From Leptospirillum ferrooxidans C2-3 (GTDB lineage: Bacteria; Nitrospirota; Leptospirillia; Leptospirillales; Leptospirillaceae): a DNA stretch of 64,000 bases. Position numbers and translations under genes: made by a program. This document shows positions 34,604-43,452 of the stretch, in pieces. The notes beneath the pieces were generated by a model. That model was not told the origin of the DNA, made no database searches, and saw only the letters and a program-made list of their open reading frames with translations. The first letter of the stretch is position 1. The number at the start of each line of letters is the position of its first letter. Location of the stretch: contig NC_017094.1 of the NCBI RefSeq assembly GCF_000284315.1, forward strand, positions 186,001-250,000, given 5' to 3'.

Positions 34604-36148
34604 CTAGTCGTCAAGGAATCGGGAGCTTGCTGTTACGGCTTCCTGATCTGAGAGGGCGTTGTAGTAGTTGATCAGACTTTTGAAGCGGTTATACCTGGAC
34701 TGATGAAAGTTATTGAGTGTTGTAATGAGGTATAAAAAACTGATTTTTTGGTTTTCATACGCACCAAGAGCCAGTGTAAAGGCCAGTTCCGCATCTGGAA
34801 GGATCTCCTGATCGTTTATTTCAAAGGTTTTGAAGGCGACGATTGTTTTGGTCTGGGAGTTGAGAGATTCTGTTACAGCTAAGGACTTTTGCCAGCGAAG
34901 AAGCCATTTTTTTGCGGAAATGGTCTGCTTGAGAGATTCAATTTTTTTTTGTTGTTTGATAGAGAAAAAAATCGGAAAGTTAAAACTCACGCCCAGTGAG
35001 TAACAGTTTGTGTTGGAAAAACCATAACACCCGATGTCACCTTCAGCTCCCTGGAGCTGAAAGTCAGGAAGATAGTCCATCTCTGCCCTGGAAAGCTGTT
35101 GGATGCCCAGTTCGATAGATCCCTGAAGCTTTTTGACGTCAGGCCGTTTTTTGTCGAGGGAAAGGTCAAGGTCCTTGGTCGGTAAAAAATGGACAGGAGG
35201 TTTTTGGGGGACTTCGGGCAATCGTATCTGAATAACGGTTTTGAGTGGAATATTGAGAAGAGTATCAAGCTGACGTTTGTCGGACAAGAATTGAAGATTA
35301 TAGGTGATACGTCTCAATATTGCCTGTTTGACAGCATTTTTGGCACTCAGATAATCGAGGAGGGGTGCCTTATTGGCCACAACCCTTATCCTGGTTATTT
35401 CCTGGACACGTTTGAGCCAGTCAATGAGCCGGCGATTTTCCCGAAGCCTTTCCTGATCCAGCAGAAGCGTGTAGCAGGCTTTTTCAGTCTGATTGATGAG
35501 GTTTCTGCGCTTTTCAATATAGTCTTCATGGAGAAGAGATGCTTGAGACTTCGATATGCTTTTGTCGATCCATGATTTTCCTGGAAAGAGCATGTTTTGG
35601 AAAATGGACCAGCCGGTTCCAGAACCATAAGGGGTGTTGGCCCCCTGGTTACCCTCGCCGTAAAGAAATTCGATGATGGGGTCAGACGGGGCTATGGCGG
35701 TTTCTTCTAAAAATGTTTTTGCCTTCCATGTGGATCGCAGGGACAAAATGGAAGTGTTTTGCGAGAGAGCAATCCTGACCGCGTCATCAACAGAGATTTC
35801 CTTGCTCTTCGGGGCGACCTGTTGGAGAGAGTTTTCGATTGGTGTTTGTGTTGAATTGGCAACAGAAATTTTTCCGGCCACAAGAAACAGAAAAACCAAG
35901 AAAAGCGGGAATGCGAACTTTTTGAACGTAAGATAGCGGCTTGGGAATGGATCCTTCCGGGGGGGATCCTCCAAAGAGGCTGATCCCCGGATGGAATGCC
36001 CTGTCTTTTCAGAATTTTCCGAGGATTTCATGCGCCATTTTAAAAGACCCAAGTCCGCATTGGTGAGATGTCCGACAGACAGGAGCGGTTTGAGTTGAAC
36101 GGCTGGAACCCAAGCAGGGGGCCTTTTTGCGGGTGCATTCACTTTCAT
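34604..36148 (-). CDS. TolC-family outer-membrane factor (orphan)
   Basis: 514 aa. The outer-membrane efflux fold is visible: ISVDDAVRIALSQNTSILSLRSTW, then TGWSIFQNMLFPGKSWIDKSISKSQ, long alpha-barrel helices, and PDFQLQGAEGDIGCYGF with a second repeat. It is clearly related in layout to the CzcC-like protein at 42-43.5 kb (shared FPGKS, YLPDFQ, YGF, YENQK.FLYLI). A signal-like hydrophobic segment lies only at about residues 78-97, so either the true start is further in or it has an unusual 75-residue leader. No pump genes are adjacent. Confidence 0.85.
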   Translation of the reverse strand: MKVNAPAKRPPAWVPAVQLKPLLSVGHLTNADLGLLKWRMKSSENSEKTGHSIRGSASLEDPPRKDPFPSRYLTFKKFAFPLFLVFLFLVAGKISVANSTQTPIENSLQQVAPKSKEISVDDAVRIALSQNTSILSLRSTWKAKTFLEETAIAPSDPIIEFLYGEGNQGANTPYGSGTGWSIFQNMLFPGKSWIDKSISKSQASLLHEDYIEKRRNLINQTEKACYTLLLDQERLRENRRLIDWLKRVQEITRIRVVANKAPLLDYLSAKNAVKQAILRRITYNLQFLSDKRQLDTLLNIPLKTVIQIRLPEVPQKPPVHFLPTKDLDLSLDKKRPDVKKLQGSIELGIQQLSRAEMDYLPDFQLQGAEGDIGCYGFSNTNCYSLGVSFNFPIFFSIKQQKKIESLKQTISAKKWLLRWQKSLAVTESLNSQTKTIVAFKTFEINDQEILPDAELAFTLALGAYENQKISFLYLITTLNNFHQSRYNRFKSLINYYNALSDQEAVTASSRFLDD

Positions 36149-36392
36149 TGGATCCTGATTATGGATTCTTGCCAGTATCCTGGTGCTCTTTTTCCATATC
36201 TGCTGACACCCTTCTTTTAAACTCCAAGAGCATTCTTCCGGGTCCCCTGACTGTTTTCCTGTGTTCCCGAAACAGGAAATCCTGCATGGGCCAGAGATAT
36301 TAGTACCATGCGACGAACCTTCCCCTCAATCAAGACCATGAGAGATTTTTTTGACTGAAGGGGGACTCCCGTCTCTTTTTAGTGATAAACGA

Positions 36393-36641
36393 TCAGATAT
36401 TGGCGGGAAGAAGGAGACGGGAAGCTTTCTTGATCAAGGCATAGGTTTCATCCCAGGAAATTTCGGGATAATGATTTTGTGACTCACCCTTGACAGACAG
36501 AACCTGACCATTGGATTCGCCAGGCCAAACAACGGAAGAATTCAGGAGTATTGCCCTGTTTTCCGGAGAGTCTTTTAAGATGGACTGAACCATCCGGAGA
36601 TGGGATTCGGCAAGGGGGCTTCGAAGCAGAACAAGAGTCAT
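36393..36641 (-). CDS. DsrH/TusB-like protein
   Basis: 82 aa from ATG 36641 (GAGG 8 bases upstream). The small alpha/beta sequence MTLVLLRSPLAESHLRMV ... ALIKKASRLLLP fits the DsrH/TusB fold. It lies last in a - strand set tusA-dsrE-dsrF-dsrH, the order expected for a TusBCD/DsrEFH sulfur relay. It has no cysteine, unlike many TusB. Confidence 0.65.
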   Translation of the reverse strand: MTLVLLRSPLAESHLRMVQSILKDSPENRAILLNSSVVWPGESNGQVLSVKGESQNHYPEISWDETYALIKKASRLLLPANI

Positions 36642-36650
36642 GTTCAATCC

Positions 36651-37010
36651 TCAGAAAAAAAGGAACTGGGAATATCGGGTGATGTGTTCGGAGAGCTCAT
36701 CTGGCGTCATGGGCAATGCTCCTGCCGGCGGATTCGTCCCTTCCTCCGGTTCATAGTAGATTTCAACCCCCATTTCGGGAAATCCAGTCCAGAATTTCAT
36801 CAGGATTTCCCCATCTTCGAGGTCTTCCAGATTTTCCATGAAGAGGGGCAGGGCCTCCTTGAACAGGTAGATCCCCACAGGAATCTCCCCCCCAACGAGC
36901 CCCGCTGTGACACGGACCGCTTCAGCCGGTCTGGGGCTTTCCCTAGGATCGCTCTGGATAAAGACAAGTGTACTGTTTGAGGCTGGATTCCCGTTTGGTG
37001 TTTGGGTCAT
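36651..37010 (-). CDS. DsrF/TusC-like protein
   Basis: 119 aa. DsrE-fold layout: a leading beta strand (STLVFIQSDPRESPRPAEAVRVTAGLVG), then IPVGIYLFKEALPLF. No cysteine is present, as expected for a structural DsrF/TusC-type subunit. It is 9 bases from the DsrH-like start and 18 bases after the DsrE-like stop. Confidence 0.7.
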   Translation of the reverse strand: MTQTPNGNPASNSTLVFIQSDPRESPRPAEAVRVTAGLVGGEIPVGIYLFKEALPLFMENLEDLEDGEILMKFWTGFPEMGVEIYYEPEEGTNPPAGALPMTPDELSEHITRYSQFLFF

Positions 37011-37028
37011 CGATATTCTTTCTGAAAG

Positions 37029-37331
37029 TCAGTTGAAGGAGACAAAGCGATCGCATCCTTCCATGATTTGTGTCAGCATTACAAGACCGCAAAAGGTTGT
37101 TTTCCCTGGATCATTGATACGCCGGGATTGAGCTCCATAGGCGCAGCTATAAACATGTACCGCGGAGCTTGGCAGATTTTGAACCCATTCCTCAGGAATA
37201 AATCGGGTGCCTTCGTCGAGAAGGTAGAGGTAGACCGTATCTCCGCATTTCTGGGCTGCCTGGATCAGGTTTTGTACGGCCGGCCCGTCTCCCTTGTCGG
37301 GGTGTGTGGACAGTAATATCCCGAATTTCAT
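37029..37331 (-). CDS. DsrE/TusD-like sulfur-relay protein
   Basis: 100 aa. MKFGILLSTHPDKGDGPAVQNLIQAAQKCGDTVYLYLLDEG is the DsrE/TusD N-terminus. The active-site Cys is probably in VYSCAYGAQSRRI (about residue 65). It would accept sulfane sulfur from TusA and pass it on. ATG 37331 starts the family core; a longer frame to 37523 gives unrelated sequence that overlaps tusA. Confidence 0.82.
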   Translation of the reverse strand: MKFGILLSTHPDKGDGPAVQNLIQAAQKCGDTVYLYLLDEGTRFIPEEWVQNLPSSAVHVYSCAYGAQSRRINDPGKTTFCGLVMLTQIMEGCDRFVSFN

Positions 37332-37359
37332 GGCTTGTCCAGGATGTGTTGAGGGGCTT

Positions 37360-37599
37360 TCACGCCGATGCCTTTTTGAGCCGAAGATCGAAAAGTCCGT
37401 CCGGCCGCTCCGAAATGGATAGGATCTCGTGGCCTTCTTCCTGCGCGGAGCGGGGAACATTCTTGATGGGCTCTCCTGGATCCAAGACAACCTTGAGGAC
37501 TTGGCCCGGGGCCATCCCTTCAAGCTTAAGCTTGGTTTTTACAAAATTGAAGGGACATTTGACTCCCCTCAGGTCCAAATGGATATCTTCCTCGCTCAT
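37360..37599 (-). CDS. tusA: TusA-family sulfur carrier protein
   Basis: 79 aa. LDLRGVKCPFNFVKTKLKLEGM carries the persulfide Cys at about residue 15 within CPFNFVKTK, a motif common in the family. It heads the cluster with DsrE/F/H-like genes and probably starts a sulfur relay for tRNA 2-thiouridine or sulfane-sulfur handling. It is distinct from the CPGP-type TusA at 20.1 kb. Confidence 0.88.
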   Translation of the reverse strand: MSEEDIHLDLRGVKCPFNFVKTKLKLEGMAPGQVLKVVLDPGEPIKNVPRSAQEEGHEILSISERPDGLFDLRLKKASA

Positions 37600-37727
37600 T
37601 TCTCGGGCTCCTTGTTAAAACATCAGATCCTGATAAAAGGACAAAAAATTCTGTTGAAAGATCCTACCACGCCGGGAACCCGAGGAAAAGTGTTTCTTCT
37701 GATCGAGGTCAGTCGGGCAATGGTGTT

Positions 37728-38948
37728 CTATTCCAGATTCAAAAAGTCCGATAGGCGCATCGGTGGATCGATAGGAAGCTTGATGCGGGATTTCATATTT
37801 TTCCAGACCACCGATGTGGCCTGCTCAAGGGAGCAGCCCCTTAGCATGATGATTCCCAATCCCTTCTCCCAGTCCAAAAAAAGCGGGTCGGGGATCCTGT
37901 GGGACTTTTGAAGCCCTGGCAGGGTGGCTTGGCTTAATCCCCATATGGGTAACACCGGAGTATTGCCCGCTTCGGTGGATGTATTCTCTGAAAGGAGTTT
38001 GGCGATGGGCATGAGGCCATGGGGGGCGTAACCCTGGCCTGACCAAAACTTGCTGAAATGGAACTTGGGGCTATGGAACTGTTGGGCGCTCATGACCGAC
38101 TGGCGGGAGAATTCCCTCAAATAGGATGAAAACTGGTCCACGCCAAACTGATTGAGTTTCTGATGGCTGATGGAAACCCAGAAAAGAGGCAGAACCTGTC
38201 CTATGAACATGGGTGTTCTCATCATGACATCGACCCCTTCCATGTAGGCTTGTAGACGCATGGTGGGGATGTACCCGCTGGGTTCTTCAGAGTCAAATAT
38301 GTCCCTGATCCATTTTCCGGATCGGTTTTCGTAAAAAAGGTGAGCTCCCTGTTTTTCTTTTCCGACCCCGATATAAGTGTTGATGCGGTGAATATGGAGA
38401 GAGAGAGAGAGTTCTTCCGGGAGGAGGTTGATTGCCTGGGTAATCAGTTCTTCTGTTTCAGCATCCTCAAACCATGTCCCGAGCGCAGAAAAAAGAGACT
38501 TGAGTTTGCTTGTGTCTATCGTCTTTTGCAGTTCAACGCATTCCTTCAGATCGGATGCAGGAGATAAGGACAGGTGGGTACCAAATGGTGTGTGGGTCAG
38601 GATAATGCCCAAAAACAAAAACTCCCCCATTGAGTTTGGCACCAAGATGAACCGGTCTGTTATGGAGGATTCAAGGTGTTCGGCTTTTTCTAGAAACTCG
38701 TTCAGGTGGCTTCGTTCACCAATTGTGACATGTTGGGAAAGGTGCTCCAGAAAATCGTCCAGAGATCTCTCATGGCCAACATATTTCCAGATTCCCTTGA
38801 GTGTTGGTGAATAGAGGACCAGTCGCTTGTTTTGATAGAATAATCCCTGATATGGTCCCATGGTTTTCTCGAGAATGTCGAAAATCTTCCTGGGGGGGAA
38901 TGGTGGTCCAAAAAAAGCTCTTGGACTGCGATTTTCATAAAGAAGCAT
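37728..38948 (-). CDS. Putative sensor protein of unknown function
   Basis: 406 aa, no signal or membrane segment. Residues about 20-110 may be PAS-like (ILEKTMGPYQGLFYQNKRLVLYSPTLKGIWKYVG). The middle and C-terminal parts (ELSLSLHIHRINTYIGVG, GLGIIMLRGCSLEQATSVVWKNM) show no known motif. General appearance resembles the proteins at 16.9 and 51.8 kb. It is divergent from the acyltransferase gene, starting 47 bases from it. Confidence 0.6.
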   Translation of the reverse strand: MLLYENRSPRAFFGPPFPPRKIFDILEKTMGPYQGLFYQNKRLVLYSPTLKGIWKYVGHERSLDDFLEHLSQHVTIGERSHLNEFLEKAEHLESSITDRFILVPNSMGEFLFLGIILTHTPFGTHLSLSPASDLKECVELQKTIDTSKLKSLFSALGTWFEDAETEELITQAINLLPEELSLSLHIHRINTYIGVGKEKQGAHLFYENRSGKWIRDIFDSEEPSGYIPTMRLQAYMEGVDVMMRTPMFIGQVLPLFWVSISHQKLNQFGVDQFSSYLREFSRQSVMSAQQFHSPKFHFSKFWSGQGYAPHGLMPIAKLLSENTSTEAGNTPVLPIWGLSQATLPGLQKSHRIPDPLFLDWEKGLGIIMLRGCSLEQATSVVWKNMKSRIKLPIDPPMRLSDFLNLE

Positions 38949-38994
38949 ATTGAATATCCTGTCTGGAGGCGAAAAACTGGATCCCCGTGGTCAA

Positions 38995-39762
38995 ATGGAA
39001 AAATCTTCCAAACTTAAAAAAAGGTACGTCATATTAGGTCTTATCGGTTCTCTTATTGTCCGGTTGATCTGGATAACGAACAAGAAGACCTTTATCGGTT
39101 TTCAGGACTATTGGTCCAAAACGGCAGATGGAAATGGTGTTCTTGTGACATTCTGGCATAATCAGGGTCTCTTGATGCCGCTGGCCTGGAAGGGTTTGCG
39201 AGGGCGCTCCAGAATCATCGTTTCCCGTTCAAAAGATGGCGATCTGATTGCGGGACTCCTTCGTATCTTTGGCATCTTGTGTGTCAGGGGATCATCAACC
39301 CGGGGAGGGAAAGAAGCCCTGTCGGATATACTGATCGCCGGGAGCGACCCGGGAATGACACTTGTTGTTACCCCGGATGGTCCCAAGGGTCCCGCCGGAA
39401 TAGTCAAGGAAGGTGTTTCCTACCTTGCCCTGAAAACAGGTCGCCCTCTTTATTGCCTATCAGTATCCTACACACGGGTCCATATGTTCAAAAGCTGGGA
39501 CGGATTCCTGTTGCCATGGCCCTTTGGTCGGTCCTTCTTTGTGTGTCGTGGACCTATCTTTTTGTCCGGTGGAGTCGATAAATTTGCCAGAAAGAGAGTT
39601 GGTGAACAAATACAATGGCATCTTGATCGTGTCAACGAATACTCCAGAGCTTTATCTCTTGGTCATGTTGATATCAGGACTGTTGAAAAAAGGCTGCAGG
39701 AGATTTGTCCTTTCGATGAATCGGTGGTTGTTTCGGGGGGGGCGGATCTTCCGGATTCTTGA
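38995..39762 (+). CDS. Lysophospholipid/lipid A-type acyltransferase (DUF374)
   Basis: 255 aa from ATG 38995. A membrane-anchor helix (about residues 12-28) is followed by FWHNQGLLMPLAWKGLRGRSRIIVSRSKDGDLIAGLLRIFGILCVRGSS and VVTPDGPKGPAGIVKEGVSYLALKTG, the DUF374 pattern. Similar to LpxL-type enzymes that acylate lipid A. An upstream TTG (38950) would add 15 residues but has no ribosome site. Confidence 0.82.
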   Translation: MEKSSKLKKRYVILGLIGSLIVRLIWITNKKTFIGFQDYWSKTADGNGVLVTFWHNQGLLMPLAWKGLRGRSRIIVSRSKDGDLIAGLLRIFGILCVRGSSTRGGKEALSDILIAGSDPGMTLVVTPDGPKGPAGIVKEGVSYLALKTGRPLYCLSVSYTRVHMFKSWDGFLLPWPFGRSFFVCRGPIFLSGGVDKFARKRVGEQIQWHLDRVNEYSRALSLGHVDIRTVEKRLQEICPFDESVVVSGGADLPDS

Positions 39763-39818
39763 GTTATTGCCCAGGCTTATTGGGGGAAGTGGTTGATGAA
39801 AAAGTGGTTGCACAATAC

Positions 39819-39842
39819 TATAGTATAGGGCTCTATACTATA
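39819..39842. promoter_or_regulatory. 24-bp inverted repeat (candidate operator)
   Basis: TATAGTATAG (39819-39828), 4-base spacer GGCT, CTATACTATA (39833-39842), perfectly complementary. It is AT-rich and so unlikely to terminate transcription. It lies about 205 bases upstream of the outer-membrane protein start. A related CATAGTAT octamer occurs at 39952-39959. Confidence 0.55.
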
Positions 39843-40046
39843 TGACATCGCTTTTTAAATGGGGAAATATCTTTCTTCAAGATATTGTTTCCAAGGAGAC
39901 CTTGCTTGACAGTTCTCCATTTCAGGGATAGGATCCATATCATACATGAGACATAGTATCATTACTGATTTTGGGAGAACGGGATTTTTTATCCATTCTG
40001 AGCCCGGGAAGTATCGTTGTCTTTTTTTATGTCTTTAGGAGAATCA

Positions 40047-41135
40047 ATGTCGTTTCCGTTCCGCCTTAATGTATTTTTCCCAGTCCTTTTTTTGCTTTTG
40101 TTCGGGGTGGCTCCGGTGAATGCGGAGAGTGCCATGGATCTTTCTGGGGTTCCCACTCCCTTCCCGGGGCTTGAGGTTCCATGGGGATTCGGTTCATTGG
40201 CTGAGACATCGCCTGTTTCCGGGCAAGGTGGCATGAGCGACCATCCTAGTGGTTTGCCTTCCGCGACAACCACGACGAATATGCTTTCAAGCGGGATTGC
40301 TCATGCGGGTAACCGGATCTTTATTGAACCCCTTATTGTCAAGGATGGAGATATCGATAATCAGTTGACCCTTATGCCCGCTTTTGGCGGAATGCCGGGA
40401 AGAAGCAGTGCCTTTACGACTCCCGTGATGCTGGAAAAACGCATCACTCATCACTTCAGTCTGCGGGTTGATACCCATTATATTGATCTCTGGACGCCCA
40501 ACCATCCTTATTCCGGGTTTCAGTATGCCGGGATCCAGGGGAAGTATCTGATGTATGAAAATGACCCTCATGAAATTTTTACGACGTTCATCATGAGGGG
40601 TATTGTTCCTGTCGGAGGAACGCCTGTCGGTCAGGGGAATCCATTTACACTCTACTCTTACCTTGTTTTTAACAAGGGACTCGGTGACGTTCCTGTTTCT
40701 TGGATTCGTCCTTTTGCGTTTCAGACCGATGTGGCGGGGATCGTTCCGTTCGGGGCTGGTCCGATGGCTTTGTCCGACTATATGGGAACCTATGATTTTC
40801 AGGACTCTATCCGTTTTGACGGGGCAATTGAATACAGCCTTCTCTATCTTCACGATATCATCGGTGTCAACGTTCCTTCTTTCCTTGCCCATTTGACGCC
40901 AGCTGTTGAATCGAGAACTCTGGTCAACCTTTCGGATAACGGGTACTACGGTCGGACGGAGGGGTACCTGTCTTACGAGATGAACTATCAGGCGGACTGG
41001 TATCAGGTCAGCCTTGCCTACCAAAGCCCGTATGGAGCGGATGCCTCTTTTCAGGGACAACGGTATGTTTTTTATACGACGTTTTTCTATGGCTGGCTTC
41101 TTCGAAAAATGGGTTACCATGCAACACCGTATTAG
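40047..41135 (+). CDS. Outer-membrane beta-barrel protein
   Basis: 362 aa. A signal peptide (1-25, ending VNAES) begins after ATG 40047, which has AGGAG 6-7 bases upstream. The mature chain is rich in aromatic and alternating residues (FSLRVDTHYIDLWTPNHPYSGFQYAGIQGKYLMYEN, GYYGRTEGYLSYEMNYQADWYQVSLAYQSP) as in a beta-barrel of 12 or more strands. It lies upstream of an HTH protein and a metal-efflux operon, and CATAGTAT sits in its upstream region. Substrate unknown. Confidence 0.8.
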   Translation: MSFPFRLNVFFPVLFLLLFGVAPVNAESAMDLSGVPTPFPGLEVPWGFGSLAETSPVSGQGGMSDHPSGLPSATTTTNMLSSGIAHAGNRIFIEPLIVKDGDIDNQLTLMPAFGGMPGRSSAFTTPVMLEKRITHHFSLRVDTHYIDLWTPNHPYSGFQYAGIQGKYLMYENDPHEIFTTFIMRGIVPVGGTPVGQGNPFTLYSYLVFNKGLGDVPVSWIRPFAFQTDVAGIVPFGAGPMALSDYMGTYDFQDSIRFDGAIEYSLLYLHDIIGVNVPSFLAHLTPAVESRTLVNLSDNGYYGRTEGYLSYEMNYQADWYQVSLAYQSPYGADASFQGQRYVFYTTFFYGWLLRKMGYHATPY

Positions 41136-41211
41136 TATCCCTCCGTTGTTCCAGGAAACTTGAAATGTGTTTTCTCTTGACAACCAAAACTCCTCTAATT
41201 AACATTTGCGA

Positions 41212-41835
41212 ATGAAAACTTCACAAATGTTAAGACTTCTGGATGCGACAGGATGTTCTCCTGAAGAGCTTGGAAAAATGATTGGTGTTTCAGGAATGAC
41301 CTTGCGTCGCTGGCTGAGGAAGGATGCAATGGTTGTTCCTTCTGTCTATGTTGCGGCTATTCGAGATACCTGTTACAGGCTTATTGCTGAAAATCGGCTG
41401 GATCCGGGTTTGCCGGTGGTGAGAGAGATTCTTGCCGACGCTCCTTCCAATGAATATCAGGCGGCAGTCCAGAACCTTGGCCTCTCCAAGGGTTTTGAAG
41501 TCGGAGAGAAGGTCTCCCAGGACCGTATCCTTGGTTGTCTTTCCCAGATTGGCTCATCTGTCGAGAAGCAGAAGAAGGTCAAGAAGGATTCGAAAAAGGT
41601 TTCGTCATTCAAAGGTCTGGGAGAGGAATGGTCAGAGCGAATAACACTTTTGTGGAAGGTGGTTCGTTCAAAAAGTCTGTCCTCTCCGGATAAGCTGGTT
41701 GCCTATGGTGCTCTTTTTTACCTTTTGACACCGATCGATTTTATTCCTGACCATATCCCGTTTTTTGGGATGCTGGATGATTTTTGGGTGCTGGGTATCG
41801 CGTCTGCTTACTATGCCAAAAAGCTTGAACCGTGA
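41212..41835 (+). CDS. Helix-turn-helix protein with C-terminal DUF1232 membrane domain
   Basis: 207 aa. The N-terminal segment (CSPEELGKMIGVSGMTLRRWLRK) is an Xre-type HTH. A Lys-rich linker (SSVEKQKKVKKDSKKVSS) follows. The C-terminus (about 150-207) is DUF1232/YkvA-like: SPDKLVAYGALFYLLTPIDFIPDHIPFFGMLDDFWVLG. This fusion links DNA binding with a membrane-associated domain. TTG 41206 or ATG 41212 could be the start; neither has a clear ribosome site. Confidence 0.75.
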   Translation: MKTSQMLRLLDATGCSPEELGKMIGVSGMTLRRWLRKDAMVVPSVYVAAIRDTCYRLIAENRLDPGLPVVREILADAPSNEYQAAVQNLGLSKGFEVGEKVSQDRILGCLSQIGSSVEKQKKVKKDSKKVSSFKGLGEEWSERITLLWKVVRSKSLSSPDKLVAYGALFYLLTPIDFIPDHIPFFGMLDDFWVLGIASAYYAKKLEP

Positions 41836-41895
41836 TAGGTAACGATTGAGCATGCATTCGTTTATATACTCCCCCCTTGTATTTTGTTTTAAATT

Positions 41896-41908
41896 GATAC
41901 ATAGTATC
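41896..41908. promoter_or_regulatory. GATACATAGTATC inverted repeat upstream of the efflux operon
   Basis: Arms GATAC and GTATC with a 3-base spacer. It lies 138-150 bases before the czcC-like start. It shares CATAGTAT with sites at 39952-39959 and 54040-54047, which suggests one regulator (inference). Confidence 0.5.
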
Positions 41909-42045
41909 GAAATGATGAATTCTTGATGAAAATGAAACTTGTTTATGAAATGAAAGTGGTTCTATTTTGATTGGATCTTTTGAGGACTATCGTTTGAAGA
42001 ACCATAGACTGTCATCCGGAAGAGGTTTTCCCTGTGGGAGATAGC

Positions 42046-43452
42046 ATGCCGACTTTTTTAAAAACGCTTCGATCTGTTCTGATCTTTTTGCCTCTATTCA
42101 TGATCCTTTTCTCTGGGGAGTCTTATGCGGCATCTGCCGAAACGGAAGTGGGGCAGAATCCCAGTCCCAAAATCGCAGAAGAGCAAAGCGCTCATTCTCC
42201 GGTGGCACGAAGGCTGACGGTCGCTCAGGCAGTGGATATCGCCCTGCGGAAAAACCCGGATATCTTGGCCTACAAGGCGTCCTGGAAATCGACCAAAAAA
42301 CTCGAGGTAACAGCCCTGGCTCCTGCCGATCCACAGATCCAGTACCTGTTTGGAGCAGGAGAACAGGGGAATGGCCCCAACGGTCAGGGGCTTCCTTATC
42401 AGTCCGGGAATAACTGGGCGATCACCCAGAGTGTCCTGTTTCCCGGAAAGTCGGAGATCGGATACCAGATCAACAAGGACAATACGGAGACATCCTACCT
42501 GGCATACAGGGCCCAAAGAGTCTCTCTCCGGAACCAGACGGAAATGGCTTGCTACCAGTTGCTTCTGGCCCAGAAAGCTCTTTCCTTGAACCTTGAAATG
42601 CAAAATTGGCTGGCGAGGGTTCTGGACATCACAAGAACCAAGCTGTCTGTGGGATCGGCCCAGATCCTTGATGTGGTCAATGCGAAGGTCCAGCTGTCAC
42701 AGGCCAAGCTGGACCAGCTTACAGCCGAGATGTCGGAGATGATTGCAAGACGCCAGCTGAATGCCCTTTTGGCTTACTCTCCAGACACTCCGATCGAGAT
42801 CGATTCTCCGGAAGCACCTGTAGCGTTTTCCAGACCTCTTCCCGGACTTGAAGTCCAGGCACTGAAAAATCGTCCGGATCTCCTGTCCAGTGAGACCAAC
42901 CTCGAGTTGAATCGCCATCAGCTGACCCTGACAAAGATGGGTTACCTTCCGGATTTCCAGTTTGAGGGGTCGATGGGTGGGGAGTCCTGTTATGGATTTT
43001 CCGGTCTGAACTGTTATTACGCTGGTCTTCAGGTCAATGTGCCAATCTTCGCCATGATGAAGCAAAAGCCACAGGTCGATTCGGCATCAGATCAGGTCAG
43101 GTCTGCAAATTTTCAATATCAGTGGCAGGTGATGCAAGTTCGGCTCAATGTGGATAACTCCTATTCACAGGTTGTTCTGGGATATCGGCAGTATGAAATC
43201 AGCGATCGTGAAATCATTCCACAGACACGACTGGCCTTTGATCTGGCTTTGACGGGTTATGAAAACCAGAAAAACGATTTTTTATACCTGATCAGCGCAA
43301 TACAGGCCTACAAGCAGGCCCGTTATGCCGGGTATCAAAATCTGATCGGATATTACCAGGCCCTTTCAAATCTTGAAGCGGCGGTTGGAGAATCTCTCCC
43401 TGAACTGAACGGGGGAGTTGTCGGGGCGGAAGGTCGGGAAGAGGTGAAGTGA
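42046..43452 (+). CDS. czcC: CzcC/TolC-type outer-membrane factor of RND efflux pump
   Basis: 468 aa. A signal peptide (1-28, ending SYAAS) precedes LTVAQAVDIALRKNPDILAYKASW and the long barrel helices; FPGKSEIGYQ and YLPDFQFEGSMGG mark the two half repeats. It forms the outer-membrane duct for the pump below. ATG 42046 has GGGAG 6 bases upstream. The stop TGA overlaps the next ATG (TGATG). Confidence 0.9.
   Translation: MPTFLKTLRSVLIFLPLFMILFSGESYAASAETEVGQNPSPKIAEEQSAHSPVARRLTVAQAVDIALRKNPDILAYKASWKSTKKLEVTALAPADPQIQYLFGAGEQGNGPNGQGLPYQSGNNWAITQSVLFPGKSEIGYQINKDNTETSYLAYRAQRVSLRNQTEMACYQLLLAQKALSLNLEMQNWLARVLDITRTKLSVGSAQILDVVNAKVQLSQAKLDQLTAEMSEMIARRQLNALLAYSPDTPIEIDSPEAPVAFSRPLPGLEVQALKNRPDLLSSETNLELNRHQLTLTKMGYLPDFQFEGSMGGESCYGFSGLNCYYAGLQVNVPIFAMMKQKPQVDSASDQVRSANFQYQWQVMQVRLNVDNSYSQVVLGYRQYEISDREIIPQTRLAFDLALTGYENQKNDFLYLISAIQAYKQARYAGYQNLIGYYQALSNLEAAVGESLPELNGGVVGAEGREEVK

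Noticed and set aside
34473-34607. Three-codon leader and 41-codon ORF after a GGAGG-rich stretch
   Set aside because: Spacing to the ATG of the 41-codon frame is about 15 bases, the product has no recognisable feature, and its end overlaps the TolC-like gene on the other strand.
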